DNA from: Polaribacter litorisediminis
GTDB lineage: Bacteria > Bacteroidota > Bacteroidia > Flavobacteriales > Flavobacteriaceae
Reading direction: 5' to 3'
Assembly (NCBI RefSeq): GCF_019968605.1
Contig: NZ_CP082966.1
Location: forward strand, 1,475,001-1,539,000
Length of the DNA stretch: 64,000 nt
This document shows, in pieces, positions 43,593 to 53,484 of the stretch. The position numbers and the translations under genes are program-made. The notes beneath the pieces were generated by a model. The model saw only the letters and a list, made by a program, of their open reading frames with translations, made no database searches and was not told where the DNA came from. Positions within the stretch are counted from its first letter, which is position 1, and each line of letters opens with the position of its first letter.

Positions 43593-45896
43593 TTATTCAT
43601 TAGATCCAATATTACCCTGAGCTACAATAGTACCCAATTCACTAGCACTTAAATGTACATTAATATAACCGTTATATGTTAATATGTCTTCATAAGTGAT
43701 TGCAGTATTATCATCTAATGAACTCACTTGAGTTGTACTCATTCCTGTAGTACCATCAACGGCATTAAAAGTGAACGCAATTCCACCTCCCGTGGCAACA
43801 TCATTCTGATGAATGTGCGCAGGGTGTATACCGCCAACTGGTGTGTTTTGAACATTTAAAACAGCTAGAGCAGAACCATTTACTCTTTTATAAAAAGTTG
43901 CCGTACCTGAAATACCCGCAACATCTTTTTCAGCTAAAGTATACATCTTTGAATCTCCAGTTAAATCATTCTGACCAATATCCCCTTGGGCAACTATAAC
44001 TCCTAATTCAGTTGAACTTAGGTGTACATTTACATAACCATCTAAACCTTCGATGTTTGCATACCCAAAAGAAGAACCATCATCAAAAGACGCTACATTT
44101 GTTGCACTCATTCCTGTATCTCCATTTACGGGAGTAAAAGAAAATAGAATCCCTCCTCCTTCTACTGCGGTATTTGCATGGATATGAGCAGGATGTAAAC
44201 CTCCAGCAGGTGTTCCTATTAGCATGATTTCAGCCAAGGCTTCTCCATTTTTACGCTCTGAAAAAGTAACAGTTCCTGAAATACCAGGTACCGCTTTCTC
44301 TCCTAAATCATATGATGTTGTCATTCCTGTAAGATCATTCTGACCAATATCCCCTTGGGCAACTATAACTCCTAATTCAGTTGAACTTAGGTGTACATTT
44401 ACATAACCATCTAAACCTTCGATGTTTGCATACCCAAAAGAAGAACCATCATCAAAAGACGCTACATTTGTTGCACTCATTCCTGTATCTCCATTTACGG
44501 GAGTAAAAGAAAATAGAATCCCTCCTCCTTCTACTGCGGTATTTGCATGGATATGAGCAGGATGTAAACCTCCAGCAGGTGTTCCTATTAGCATGATTTC
44601 AGCCAAGGCTTCTCCATTTTTACGCTCTGAAAAAGTAACAGTTCCTGAAATTCCAGCTACTGCTTTCTCTCCTAAATCATATGATGTTGTCATTCCTGTA
44701 AGATCATTCTGACCAATATCTCCTTGGGCAACTATAGTGCTTAATTGTGTTGCGCTTAGATGTACATTCACATAGCCGTCTAAACCTTCTATGTTTGCAT
44801 ACCCAAAAGAAGAGCCGTCATCAAAAGAAGCTACATTTGTTGCACTCATTCCTGTATCTCCATTTACGGGAGCAAAAGAAAATAGAATCCCTCCACCTTC
44901 TACTGCGGTATTTGCATGAATGTGCGCAGGATGTGAACCTCCAGCAGGTGTTCCTGATAACATGATTTCAGCCAAGGCTTCTCCATTTACTCTTTCAGAA
45001 AACGATACTGTTCCTGAAATACCCGCTACAGCCTTTTCTCCCAAATCATAAGATTTCGTCGATCCAGTTAAGTCATTTTGTCCAATATCTCCTTGTGCGA
45101 CGATAGTTCCTAATTCGCTAGCACTTAAGTGAACATTCACATATGCATCTAAAGTTTCAATATCTGAGAAGGCAAATGCAGTCCCATCATCAAAACTAGT
45201 AATATTGGTTGCACTCATTCCTGTATCTCCATTAATAGGTGAAAATGAAAGTAAAATTCCTCCACCTTCTACTGCCGTATTCGCATGAATATGCGCTGGA
45301 TGAACTCCGCCTTCTGGCGTGCCTGCTAATGTAATCTGAGACAAAACTTCTCCATTATTTCGTTCTGCAAACATTACGCTTCCCGAAATTCCAGGTGCTG
45401 CCTTTTCTCCTAAATCATAAGTTTTAGAATTTCCATTTAAATCATTTTGTCCGATATCTCCTTGCGCCACTATGGTGCCTAATTGATCTGCACTTAAATG
45501 CACATTAATGTATCCATCGAAATTCATCAACTCATCTAATGTAATAGGAGTTCCATCATCTAAAGTTGAAAACGTTGTTACACTTTGTCCATCGCTACCA
45601 TTTACTGGATTAAAACTAAGTGCGATTCCTCCACCTTCTGCCGCGGTGTTAAAGTGTATATGCGCTGGGTGACTCCCTCCGTCTGGTGTTCCAGAAAGAT
45701 GTAAAACTGCGGTTATAGATCCATTGCTATTTTCTATAAAAGTTGCTCCCCCAGAAATTCCGTCAACATCTTTTGATGGTAAATCGAAACCTAAGGTATC
45801 TGAAGGTACTGGTATCGTATTGTCATCATCGTCATTACAATTATAGAGCACTAAAGATGTTGTAATTAGTAATAAAATTAGTTTAATTTTTTTCAT
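43593..45896 (-). CDS. Tandem CHRD-domain lipoprotein
   Basis: A 767-residue exported protein. The N terminus is a lipoprotein signal (lipobox LVLYNC, Cys20) and a short Asp-rich linker, DDDD, of the kind found at the start of many surface lipoproteins in this phylum. The rest is six tandem CHRD domains of about 123 residues each, marked by GISG at the start, HPAHIHANTA, GGGI, and GYVNVHLSA...GTIVAQGDIG at the end. Repeats 4 and 5 (43980-44718) are almost identical in DNA. The CHRD domain is a beta fold of extracellular proteins first described in chordin; the ligand is unknown here. The repeats suggest an adhesive or structural surface role, an inference. Confidence 0.88.
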   Translation of the reverse strand: MKKIKLILLLITTSLVLYNCNDDDDNTIPVPSDTLGFDLPSKDVDGISGGATFIENSNGSITAVLHLSGTPDGGSHPAHIHFNTAAEGGGIALSFNPVNGSDGQSVTTFSTLDDGTPITLDELMNFDGYINVHLSADQLGTIVAQGDIGQNDLNGNSKTYDLGEKAAPGISGSVMFAERNNGEVLSQITLAGTPEGGVHPAHIHANTAVEGGGILLSFSPINGDTGMSATNITSFDDGTAFAFSDIETLDAYVNVHLSASELGTIVAQGDIGQNDLTGSTKSYDLGEKAVAGISGTVSFSERVNGEALAEIMLSGTPAGGSHPAHIHANTAVEGGGILFSFAPVNGDTGMSATNVASFDDGSSFGYANIEGLDGYVNVHLSATQLSTIVAQGDIGQNDLTGMTTSYDLGEKAVAGISGTVTFSERKNGEALAEIMLIGTPAGGLHPAHIHANTAVEGGGILFSFTPVNGDTGMSATNVASFDDGSSFGYANIEGLDGYVNVHLSSTELGVIVAQGDIGQNDLTGMTTSYDLGEKAVPGISGTVTFSERKNGEALAEIMLIGTPAGGLHPAHIHANTAVEGGGILFSFTPVNGDTGMSATNVASFDDGSSFGYANIEGLDGYVNVHLSSTELGVIVAQGDIGQNDLTGDSKMYTLAEKDVAGISGTATFYKRVNGSALAVLNVQNTPVGGIHPAHIHQNDVATGGGIAFTFNAVDGTTGMSTTQVSSLDDNTAITYEDILTYNGYINVHLSASELGTIVAQGNIGSNE
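43981..44718 (-). repeat. 369-bp tandem DNA duplication within the CHRD gene
   Basis: Bases 43981-44349 and 44350-44718 are identical over roughly their first 300 positions and differ at only a few in the rest, while flanking repeats are clearly more diverged. The period of 369 bases equals exactly 123 codons, keeping the frame. Confidence 0.85.
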
Positions 45897-46444
45897 GGTT
45901 TATTTTATTTTAGTTTAATGTTTGTGTGAATTATCAATACTTACGATAAAAGTTATGTTGTGGTTTTAAAAAAAAGTATTTTTTTTACAATTATTGAAAA
46001 AACTAACTTTACAGCGAAACCATTTTTTTAATTTTTTTCGAACAAATATAAATCGAAAACTTAATTTTGTTTAACTTTTGCACAGCAAAACTAAACAATA
46101 TATCTATGACGTTTTTAACTAAAAACTGTTTTAACATATGTTTAACCCAAGAAAGCATAAACAAAAAATAGATTGAAACAGATTTTTTTTGGAATTTAGT
46201 AAGAAAAATAAATGGATTGATAAAGAACCTGTTATACGTAAACAGCTTTAAAACCGTTTGTTTTTGAGTATTTTACGATAATTTTCATTTCTAGTGCTGA
46301 TTGAATTCAATGAATTATCTTTTAATTCATTGAAATTAAAAAATAGGCGAAATAAGGATGATTTATTGCAACATTAATTGTCTGAAAATCGTATTCGTAG
46401 TTGTTGTAACTGAAGTGCAAGAATATTTATAGATGTAGGTAGAA
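45897..46444. other. Intergenic region upstream of the CHRD gene
   Basis: About 550 bases upstream of the CHRD gene and downstream of the HMG-CoA lyase gene. A minus-strand TAGTTTTG at 46086-46093 matches TAnnTTTG and sits in an imperfect hairpin (46069-46095). No gene was recognised. Confidence 0.45.
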
Positions 46445-47305
46445 TTAAATAAAGACCTCTAAAGCCTTATTATAAGCGCTTTCAAAACTCATCGGTTTTA
46501 TATTTGTATCGGCCTTTGCCTCAGTAAAATAACTTAATAATTTTTCCGTTGGCATATTTCCTGTCAATTCGTCTTTTGCCATTGGGCAGCCACCATACCC
46601 TTTAATTGCGCCATCAAAACGGTTACAACCAGCTTTGTAGGCGGCATTTACTTTTTCATGCCATTTGTCTGGAGTGGTATGCAAATGTGCTCCAAATTCT
46701 ATGGCTGGATATTTCGGAATTAAATTTGAAAATAAATAGTCAATTACCTCTGGAGTTGAGCTTCCGACTGTATCGGAAAGGGATAAAATTTTTACGCCCA
46801 TTGTAGCTAACTTTTCTGTCCAATTGCCAACAATTTCCTCATTCCAAGGATCTCCATACGGATTGCCAAAACCCATCGATAAATAGGCAACAACTTCTTT
46901 GTTTGTTTTATCAGCAATAATTAAAATTTCATCGAGCGCTTTGATAGATTCATCAATTGTTTTATGCGTATTACGCATTTGAAAGTTTTCTGAAATTGAA
47001 AAAGGATATCCTAAATAATCAATCTCCTCAAATTGAGATGCGTCATTGGCTCCTCTTACATTTGCAATAATTGCAAGTAATTTACTCTCTGTTCTAGATA
47101 AATCTAATTTTGCTAAAACTGCAGCTGTATCTCGCATTTGAGGAATTGCTTTTGGAGACACAAAACTGCCAAAATCAATAGTATCAAAACCTACTTTTAG
47201 CAATGAATTAATATATAATGCCTTTTTTTCTGTGGATATAAAATGAGATTTTATTCCTTGCATTGCGTCTCTCGGACATTCTATAATTTTGACTTTTTTC
47301 ATCAT
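46445..47305 (-). CDS. Hydroxymethylglutaryl-CoA lyase
   Basis: TIM-barrel lyase of about 286 residues that cleaves HMG-CoA to acetoacetate and acetyl-CoA in leucine and ketone body metabolism. Signatures are KVKIIECPRDAMQGI, SLSDTVGSSTP, FGAHLHTTPDKWHEKVNAAYKAGCNRFDGAIKG and YGGCPMAKDELTGNMPTE, which includes the active-site Cys (GGCP). The start is one of two adjacent ATGs at 47305 or 47302; the further upstream extension looks unconserved. It is divergent from the MFS gene by about 80 bases. Confidence 0.93.
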   Translation of the reverse strand: MMKKVKIIECPRDAMQGIKSHFISTEKKALYINSLLKVGFDTIDFGSFVSPKAIPQMRDTAAVLAKLDLSRTESKLLAIIANVRGANDASQFEEIDYLGYPFSISENFQMRNTHKTIDESIKALDEILIIADKTNKEVVAYLSMGFGNPYGDPWNEEIVGNWTEKLATMGVKILSLSDTVGSSTPEVIDYLFSNLIPKYPAIEFGAHLHTTPDKWHEKVNAAYKAGCNRFDGAIKGYGGCPMAKDELTGNMPTEKLLSYFTEAKADTNIKPMSFESAYNKALEVFI

Positions 47306-47387
47306 TTCAAATATAAAGAAACTAAAGTATTCATAGATCAATTTAACGGATTATTAAACCCTTTTTTATTAATTTCGTTTGCTTAAA

Positions 47388-48560
47388 ATGAAAAATTCTA
47401 AACTTATACTTCCCGTTATTGTTATCTCTCAATTTTGCTGCACTTCTTTATGGTTTGCAGGCAATGGAGTAATGACCATGCTTGTGGAAACGTTTCATTT
47501 ACAAGAAAATGCCTTAAGTCATTTAACATCTGCAGTTCAATTTGGTTTTATTTTTGGCACTTTTACATTTGCTTTATTCACAATTTCTGATCGTTTTTCA
47601 CCTTCAAAAGTATTTTTTATCAGTGCTATTTTAGGCGCAATTTTTAATTTAGGACTCGTTTATTCTTCGCAAAATTTATTTAGCTTAATAGTTTTTCGTT
47701 TTTTAACTGGATTTTTCTTGGCCGGAATTTATCCTGTAGGAATGAAGATAGCCGCTGATTATTACCAAAAAGGATTAGGAAAATCGTTGGGTTATTTAGT
47801 GGGTGCTTTGGTTTTAGGTACTGCTTTGCCTCATTTATTGAAAGATATTTTAATAAATTATTCATGGAAAAGTGTTTTGATTTCAACTTCTTCTTTATCT
47901 TTTTTAGGAGGATTATTAATGATTACCTTTGTAAAAGATGGTCCCTATAGAAGACCAAGCGTAGGATTAAATTTATCAAGTAGTTTTCAGGTTTTTAAAA
48001 ATCTGAATTTCAGAAAAGCTGCCTTTGGATATTTTGGTCATATGTGGGAGTTGTATACTTTTTGGACTTTTGTGCCTGTATTTTTATTCATCTATCAAGA
48101 TTTACATCCAAACATAACTATAAATATTTCTATATTATCTTTTTTTATTATTGCTGCTGGAAGCTTGTCTTGCGTTCTATCAGGATTTCTCTCTCAGAAA
48201 ATAGGCGTTAAAAAAACTGCTTTTGGCTTTTTATTATTATCCTGTATATGTTGTTTTGTTTTTCCTTGGATATTTCAATTGGAAAATAAAAATTTATTTA
48301 TTGGTTTTTTAGTTTTTTGGGGAATGGTTGTTATCGCTGATTCTCCTCTTTTTTCAACTTTAGTTGCAAAGAATGCTCCTTCAAAAGACAAAGGAACCGC
48401 TTTAACGATTGTTAATTGTATTGGATTTTCGATTACCATTATCAGCATTCAATTGATAAGCGCTATCCAAGAATCCTTAAACTCGAACTTTATTTTTCTG
48501 GGGCTAGCGCTAGGTCCAATTTTAGGATTAATGGCTTTAAGAAGAAAATCATCTCTATAA
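47388..48560 (+). CDS. MFS transporter
   Basis: A 390-residue major facilitator superfamily protein with 12 hydrophobic segments. The loop between helices 2 and 3 carries the short basic SDRFSPSKVFF pattern, a weak form of the usual RxGRR motif. It has the look of the cyanate/nitrate-type or sugar-phosphate-type MFS, but the substrate cannot be assigned. The ATG at 47388 is chosen over a TTG three codons earlier. A terminator at 48583-48608 lies just after its stop. Confidence 0.85.
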   Translation: MKNSKLILPVIVISQFCCTSLWFAGNGVMTMLVETFHLQENALSHLTSAVQFGFIFGTFTFALFTISDRFSPSKVFFISAILGAIFNLGLVYSSQNLFSLIVFRFLTGFFLAGIYPVGMKIAADYYQKGLGKSLGYLVGALVLGTALPHLLKDILINYSWKSVLISTSSLSFLGGLLMITFVKDGPYRRPSVGLNLSSSFQVFKNLNFRKAAFGYFGHMWELYTFWTFVPVFLFIYQDLHPNITINISILSFFIIAAGSLSCVLSGFLSQKIGVKKTAFGFLLLSCICCFVFPWIFQLENKNLFIGFLVFWGMVVIADSPLFSTLVAKNAPSKDKGTALTIVNCIGFSITIISIQLISAIQESLNSNFIFLGLALGPILGLMALRRKSSL

Positions 48561-48582
48561 TTTTAAATTAGTAAGCAAAAAA

Positions 48583-48608
48583 AACTCCTAAATTTCTTTA
48601 GGAGTTTA
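48583..48608. terminator. Bidirectional terminator between MFS and aconitase genes
   Basis: AAACTCCTAAA, four-base loop, TTTAGGAGTTT between convergent genes, with an A-rich side that gives a T tract on the minus strand. Confidence 0.8.
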
Positions 48609-48627
48609 AAATATAATTTTGATAATT

Positions 48628-50895
48628 TTAAGCGTTTTGCTTTTTGATTAAATTTAAAGCAGAACCTTCGTTATACCAAGTGATTTGAGAATCATTATAG
48701 GTGTGATTCACTTTAAAAACATCTTTACTTCCATCTGCATGAACGGCTTCTATGGTTAATTGTTTTTCTGGAGCAAATTCGTTTAAATCTAAAAAGTTAA
48801 ACGTATCATCTTCTTGAATTAAATCGTAATCTGATTCGTTCGCAAACGTTAAACCTAACATTCCTTGTTTCTTTAAGTTGGTTTCATGAATTCTTGCAAA
48901 AGATTTTACAATAACAGCAGCAACACCTAAATGTCTCGGTTGCATTGCAGCATGCTCTCTAGAAGAACCTTCACCATAATTATGATCACCAACAACGATG
49001 GTCTTAATCCCTGCTTTTTTATAAGCTCTTTGCACAGCAGGAACGGCATCATATTCTCCTGTTAATTGGTTTTTAACAAAGTTTGTTTTTTTATTAAACG
49101 CATTGATTGCTCCGATTAAAGTGTTGTTTGCTATATTATCTAAATGACCTCTAAAACGCAACCAAGGGCCAGCCATAGAAATATGATCCGTAGTACATTT
49201 ACCAAAAGCCTTTATTAATAATTTTGCTCCTGTAATGGTATTTCCTAAAGGAGTAAAAGGTTCTAATAATTGTAATCTTTCTGAATCTTCATTTACAGCA
49301 ATTTTAACATGACTTCCGTCTTCTTCAGGAGCTAAATAACCATTATCTTTTACCTCAAAACCTTTTGGAGGTAATTCCCACCCCGTTGGTTCATCGAACA
49401 TTACTTCTTCTCCGTTTTCATTGATTAAAGAATCTTTTAGAGGATTAAAATCTAAACGACCAGCAATTGCAATGGCTGCAGTTATTTCTGGTGATGCCAC
49501 AAAAGCGTGTGTATTAGGGTTGCCATCTGCTCTTTTCGCAAAGTTTCTATTAAAAGAATGCACAATACTATTTTTTGGAGCATTTTTAGGATCTGAATAT
49601 CTTGCCCATTGGCCAATACATGGACCACAAGCATTGGTAAATATTTTTGCATTTAAGCTTTCGAAAATTCCAAGAATTCCATCTCTATCTGCAGTGTATC
49701 TTACTTGTTCTGAACCAGGATTAATCCCTAATTCTGATTTCATTTTTAACCCTTTATCAATAGCTTGTTGTGCAATTGAGGACGCTCTTGACAAATCTTC
49801 GTAAGATGAATTTGTACAAGAACCGATCAATCCCCATTCAACAACAAGAGGCCAATCATTTGCACTAGCTTTTTCTGTCATCTCAGACCCCACATTTGTT
49901 GATAAATCTGGTGTAAAAGGTCCGTTTAATAAAGGTCCTAATTCAGATAAATTTATGTCAATTACTTGATCAAAATATTTTTCTGGATGTGCATATACTT
50001 CAGCATCTGCGGTTAAATAATCTTTTACTTTATTCGCTGCATCTGCCACATCTTCTCTATCTGTTGCACGTAAGTAACGTTCCATCGATTCATCATAACC
50101 AAACGTTGATGTAGTTGCACCAATTTCAGCTCCCATATTACAAATTGTACCTTTTCCAGTACAGGACATTGAGGTTGCTCCGGGTCCAAAATATTCTACA
50201 ATTGCTCCTGTTCCGCCTTTTACAGTTAATATTTCAGCAACTTTTAAAATTACATCTTTTGGAGCTGTCCAACCTGATAATTTCCCAGTCAATCTTACTC
50301 CAATCAATTTCGGAAACTTTAGCTCCCAAGCCATACCAGCCATTACATCTACAGCATCTGCACCACCTACACCAATAGCAACCATACCTAAACCTCCTGC
50401 ATTTACCGTATGAGAATCTGTACCAATCATCATTCCTCCAGGAAATGCATAATTTTCTAAAACTACTTGGTGAATAATTCCTGCTCCTGGTTTCCAAAAA
50501 CCAATTCCATATTTATTTGAAACAGATTCTAAAAAATTAAAAACTTCACTACTTGTGCTGTTAGCGTGCTTTAAATCTTTAGCCGCGCCTTCTTTAGCTT
50601 GAATTAAATGATCACAGTGAACGGTTGTTGGCACAGCAACTTTAGCTTTACCTGCTTGCATAAATTGTAAAAGCGCCATCTGAGCGGTGGCATCTTGACA
50701 AGCAATTCTATCTGGAGCAAAATCAACATAATCCTTACCTCTTGCGAGTTCTTTAGTAGGTTTTCCTTGCCATAAATGAGAATATAAAATCTTTTCAGAT
50801 AATGTAAGTGGTTGTCCAGTAATTTTTCGTGCAGCATCAACGCGTTCTGTCATATTTGCGTAAACCTGCTTGATCATATCAATATCAAATGCCAT
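48628..50895 (-). CDS. acnA: Aconitate hydratase
   Basis: TCA cycle enzyme interconverting citrate and isocitrate. It has 755 residues, close to mitochondrial aconitase and typical of Bacteroidota. The three Cys ligands of the 4Fe-4S cluster are in [12 protein letters not shown] and [12 protein letters not shown]. Other blocks are [28 protein letters not shown], and the C-terminal swivel domain [15 protein letters not shown]. It is read as a single gene with a promoter -7 element at 50928. The exact subfamily (AcnA or mitochondrial type) was not resolved. Confidence 0.95.
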   Translation of the reverse strand: MAFDIDMIKQVYANMTERVDAARKITGQPLTLSEKILYSHLWQGKPTKELARGKDYVDFAPDRIACQDATAQMALLQFMQAGKAKVAVPTTVHCDHLIQAKEGAAKDLKHANSTSSEVFNFLESVSNKYGIGFWKPGAGIIHQVVLENYAFPGGMMIGTDSHTVNAGGLGMVAIGVGGADAVDVMAGMAWELKFPKLIGVRLTGKLSGWTAPKDVILKVAEILTVKGGTGAIVEYFGPGATSMSCTGKGTICNMGAEIGATTSTFGYDESMERYLRATDREDVADAANKVKDYLTADAEVYAHPEKYFDQVIDINLSELGPLLNGPFTPDLSTNVGSEMTEKASANDWPLVVEWGLIGSCTNSSYEDLSRASSIAQQAIDKGLKMKSELGINPGSEQVRYTADRDGILGIFESLNAKIFTNACGPCIGQWARYSDPKNAPKNSIVHSFNRNFAKRADGNPNTHAFVASPEITAAIAIAGRLDFNPLKDSLINENGEEVMFDEPTGWELPPKGFEVKDNGYLAPEEDGSHVKIAVNEDSERLQLLEPFTPLGNTITGAKLLIKAFGKCTTDHISMAGPWLRFRGHLDNIANNTLIGAINAFNKKTNFVKNQLTGEYDAVPAVQRAYKKAGIKTIVVGDHNYGEGSSREHAAMQPRHLGVAAVIVKSFARIHETNLKKQGMLGLTFANESDYDLIQEDDTFNFLDLNEFAPEKQLTIEAVHADGSKDVFKVNHTYNDSQITWYNEGSALNLIKKQNA

Positions 50896-50927
50896 ATTCA
50901 GTTGTGATTTTAAAATTTTTCGTAAAA

Positions 50928-50935
50928 CAAATTTA
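50928..50935 (-). promoter_or_regulatory. Candidate -7 promoter element of the aconitase gene
   Basis: TAAATTTG on the minus strand, an exact TAnnTTTG match about 33 bases upstream of the ATG at 50895. Confidence 0.45.
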
Positions 50936-51077
50936 CAGTTTTAATATCACTTTTAAAAGATAAATAATAGATTGGTATAATTAATGAATAAACAAAAGCT
51001 ATTTCCTTAAATCTTGAATATTATTCAAAGAAAATAGTTTTTAATTTTACTTTTGAAAGTGTAAAAAGAAAATAAAA

Positions 51078-51446
51078 AAGCAGACTAATAAGCCGAATTC
51101 TGTACCCTAAAATTTTTAAGGCTCTTATCATTTATCTAGTTCTAAAATTACTTTTAGAATCTATCTGCCTACCCTTTAGAATCGAGCGAGTAGCCCTCAA
51201 GCTCTAATATACATGGCATTGCACATCATAGAGTTTACCTGGTTTCACTACAGCCGAACTGTACTTGCTTTCTGTTGCACTTGTCCTCAACTTACGTTGG
51301 ACGGATGTTATCCGCTATGAGCACTCTATTGTGTCCGGACTTTCCTCTTTATTCCGAACTTAATTTTAAAACCTTTGCTAAAATATTTCTATTTATGAGA
51401 AGGGTGTAAAAAAAAATCATCAAAAGCGATAAGAAAAGTCTGCTTT
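51078..51446 (-). ncRNA. rnpB: RNase P RNA
   Basis: RNA component of ribonuclease P, which trims tRNA 5' ends. On the minus strand the P1 arm AGCAGAC at the start pairs with GTCTGCT at the end. Between them are the universal blocks GAGGAAAGTCCGGACAC, GAAACCAGGTAAACTC, GAGGGCTACTCGCTCGA, AAGGGTAGGCAGATAGA and ACAGAATTCGGCTTA. The order and spacing are those of the bacterial class A RNA. Ends are set from the P1 pairing and may be off by a few bases. Confidence 0.93.
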
Positions 51447-51475
51447 CTATTTTGTAATTTATTTCTTTTACATTG

Positions 51476-51508
51476 AAAAAAAACCCACTTAAATAAAATT
51501 TAAGTGGG
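51476..51508 (-). terminator. Terminator after dnaJ
   Basis: CCCACTTAAA, loop, TTTAAGTGGG, followed on the minus strand by eight T. It lies about 130 bases past the dnaJ stop and just before rnpB. Confidence 0.8.
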
Positions 51509-51636
51509 AAAAATTGCTATGAAAAAGAAAAAGTGTTATCGATTTCTCAATAACACTACAAATGTAAATTAAAATTAATTCATAAAAAACATATTTCATA
51601 AAATAATCAATCTTTTTTTTACTTTTTATTATTTTA

Positions 51637-52764
51637 TTAAGAAAACATATCCTTTACTTTCTCAAAAAATGATTTATCGGATGTATTTGGACTTGGCGTA
51701 AAATTATCGTCTTTAGCCATTTTTTCAAAAAACTGTCTTTGTTCTTTATTTAATTCTTGTGGAGTCCATACATTGGTATGAATTAAAAAATCACCCGTTC
51801 CATAACGCTCAATACTTGGTAATCCTTTTCCTTTTAATCGTAAAATTCTACCTGATTGTGTACCTGCATCGATTTTAATCTTCACTTTACCCGTTACAGT
51901 CTCTACTTCTTTACTAGTTCCTAAAACTGCTTCAGAAAAATTAATATATAAATCATAATGAATATTGGTGCCTTCTCTCTTTAAAGTAGCATGAGGTATT
52001 TCTTCAATCAATACTAATAAATCTCCTGAAATAGAATTTTTACCGGGAGCTTCATTTCCTTTTCCTCCTACTTTTAATTGAACCCCTTCTGTTACACCCG
52101 CTGGAATGTTAATAGGTACAGTTTCTTCCTTAATAATTAACCCTTGCGCATCTGCCCCGGCCGGTTTAGAACTTATAATTTCTCCTGCTCCAGAACAAGT
52201 ACTACAAGTGGTTGCTGTTTGCATTCTACCTAAAATAGTGTTGGTCACACGCATTTGCTGACCAGAACCATTACAGGTTGTACAAGTTTTGTATCTAACA
52301 CCTGTGGCTTGCACTTTTCTGCGAACTTTTACTTTCTTTTCTACTCCTTTCGCAATTTCTTCTAAAGTTAATTTTACACGAATTCGCATATTACTTCCCT
52401 TCACCATTGCTTGTCTTTGACCACCGCCACCGAAGCCTCCGAAACCGCCGCCACCGCCAAAAATATCTCCAAACTGACTGAATATATCATCCATATTCAT
52501 ACCGCCACCGCCAAAACCGCCACCGCCGCCTTGAGGACCATCAAATGCTGCATGACCATATTGATCGTAACGAGCTTTTTTATTTTCGTCACTTAAAATC
52601 TCATAAGCTTCTGCTGCTTTTTTAAAGTTTTCTTCAGCAGTTTTGTCATCAGGATTTTTATCTGGATGATATTTGATTGCCATTTTTCTATAGCCTTTCT
52701 TAATTTCTGCCTGCGAAGCCGATTTTGAAATTCCTAATATGTCGTAAAAATCTTGTTTTGCCAT
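51637..52764 (-). CDS. dnaJ: Co-chaperone DnaJ
   Basis: Hsp40 that delivers substrates to DnaK and stimulates its ATPase. It has 375 residues. The J domain (1-70) carries the HPD motif in KYHPDKNPDD. A Gly/Phe-rich linker (75-115) follows. The zinc region (about 155-200) has only two CxxCxGxG motifs, CTTCNGSG and CSTCSGAG, where canonical DnaJ has four, so just one zinc site is expected. The C-terminal substrate-binding domains follow. grpE is upstream on the same strand, with a long hairpin repeat between. Confidence 0.95.
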   Translation of the reverse strand: MAKQDFYDILGISKSASQAEIKKGYRKMAIKYHPDKNPDDKTAEENFKKAAEAYEILSDENKKARYDQYGHAAFDGPQGGGGGFGGGGMNMDDIFSQFGDIFGGGGGFGGFGGGGQRQAMVKGSNMRIRVKLTLEEIAKGVEKKVKVRRKVQATGVRYKTCTTCNGSGQQMRVTNTILGRMQTATTCSTCSGAGEIISSKPAGADAQGLIIKEETVPINIPAGVTEGVQLKVGGKGNEAPGKNSISGDLLVLIEEIPHATLKREGTNIHYDLYINFSEAVLGTSKEVETVTGKVKIKIDAGTQSGRILRLKGKGLPSIERYGTGDFLIHTNVWTPQELNKEQRQFFEKMAKDDNFTPSPNTSDKSFFEKVKDMFS

Positions 52765-52779
52765 TATTTTTTATTTCTA

Positions 52780-52845
52780 AATCATTGCGAGGAACAAACA
52801 AATCTATTTATTCATTCATAGATGGTTTTGTTCCTCGCAATGATT
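52780..52845 (-). repeat. Long perfect hairpin repeat between grpE and dnaJ
   Basis: AATCATTGCGAGGAACAAA (52780-52798) and its exact reverse complement (52827-52845) form a 19-bp stem. Inside it, ATCTAT and ATAGAT add a second stem. No T tract follows, so it is better read as an intergenic palindromic repeat or RNA-stability element than a terminator. Confidence 0.7.
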
Positions 52846-52850
52846 CTTAA

Positions 52851-53399
52851 TTACTGTCCTATTACTACTTTTGGATAACGAATTATTTTATCACCTAGCT
52901 TATATCCTTTTTCTACACAATCAATTACTTTTCCTTTTAAATCGTCTGAAGGAGCAGGAATCTGGGTAATTGCTTCATGAATTTCTGCATCAAAAACATC
53001 ACCTGGATTGGTTTCTATTTTTAATAATCCTTTAAGCTCTAAAGTATTATAAAATTTTTGGTAGATTAATAAAACACCTTTTCTTAACTCTTCAGTTTCT
53101 GTATCTTCTTTTATATGTGCCAAAGCACGCTCAAAATCGTCAACAACTGGCAGTAAAGATGTCATCAATTCTTGTCCTGCAGTTTTAAACAACTCTATTC
53201 TTTCTCTAGTTGTTCTTTTTTTATAGTTTTCAAACTCGGCAAATAAACGTAAAAACTTGTCTTTTTCAGCTTGAATAATTTCCTCTGAGGTAGGTTCTTC
53301 TTTTACAACTTCTACTTCAACTTCTTGATTATCTTCAACTTGAACAGTTTCTTGCTCGCTTTTTACTTCTTCGCTTTTTATTTCTTCTTTTTTACTCAT
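52851..53399 (-). CDS. grpE: Nucleotide exchange factor GrpE
   Basis: Releases ADP from DnaK. It has 182 residues from the ATG at 53399 (MSKKEEIKSEE). An acidic, disordered N terminus is followed by a long coiled coil (about 45-100; RLFAEFENYKKRTTRERIELF) and the beta domain (about 130-182) with VFDAEIHEAITQIPAPSDDLKG and DKIIRYPKVVIGQ at the C terminus. A longer in-frame start upstream would run into the terminator hairpin at 53452-53484 and is rejected. dnaJ lies directly downstream; dnaK is not in the window. Confidence 0.94.
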   Translation of the reverse strand: MSKKEEIKSEEVKSEQETVQVEDNQEVEVEVVKEEPTSEEIIQAEKDKFLRLFAEFENYKKRTTRERIELFKTAGQELMTSLLPVVDDFERALAHIKEDTETEELRKGVLLIYQKFYNTLELKGLLKIETNPGDVFDAEIHEAITQIPAPSDDLKGKVIDCVEKGYKLGDKIIRYPKVVIGQ

Positions 53400-53451
53400 T
53401 TCTTGATAATAATTAAATTGTCTTTCACTTATTCGCAAAAATGTTGCCAAC

Positions 53452-53484
53452 AAAAAAATAGTGTCAAACTGACACTATTTTTTT
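53452..53484 (-). terminator. Terminator after the HNH/NUMOD4 gene
   Basis: AAAAAAATAGTGTCA, three-base loop, TGACACTATTTTTTT: a perfect 15-bp inverted repeat ending in a T tract. It begins at the stop codon of the HNH gene and separates it from grpE. Confidence 0.85.

Noticed and set aside
43593..45896. Repeats mistaken for a CRISPR array or tandem satellite
   Set aside because: The period is 369 bp, in frame, and each unit encodes a CHRD domain; there are no short repeats with unique spacers.
46069..46095. Imperfect hairpin GTTTA...CTTTTGC/GCAAAA...TAAAC
   Set aside because: Internal mismatches and no T tract; more likely incidental around a promoter-like element than a terminator or RNA.
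50115..50378. Leucine-rich 87-residue plus-strand frame
   Set aside because: Antisense shadow of aconitase with low-complexity composition.
53400..53453. N-terminal extension of GrpE
   Set aside because: Would start inside the terminator hairpin of the upstream gene and adds residues not found in GrpE proteins; the ATG at 53399 fits the family.
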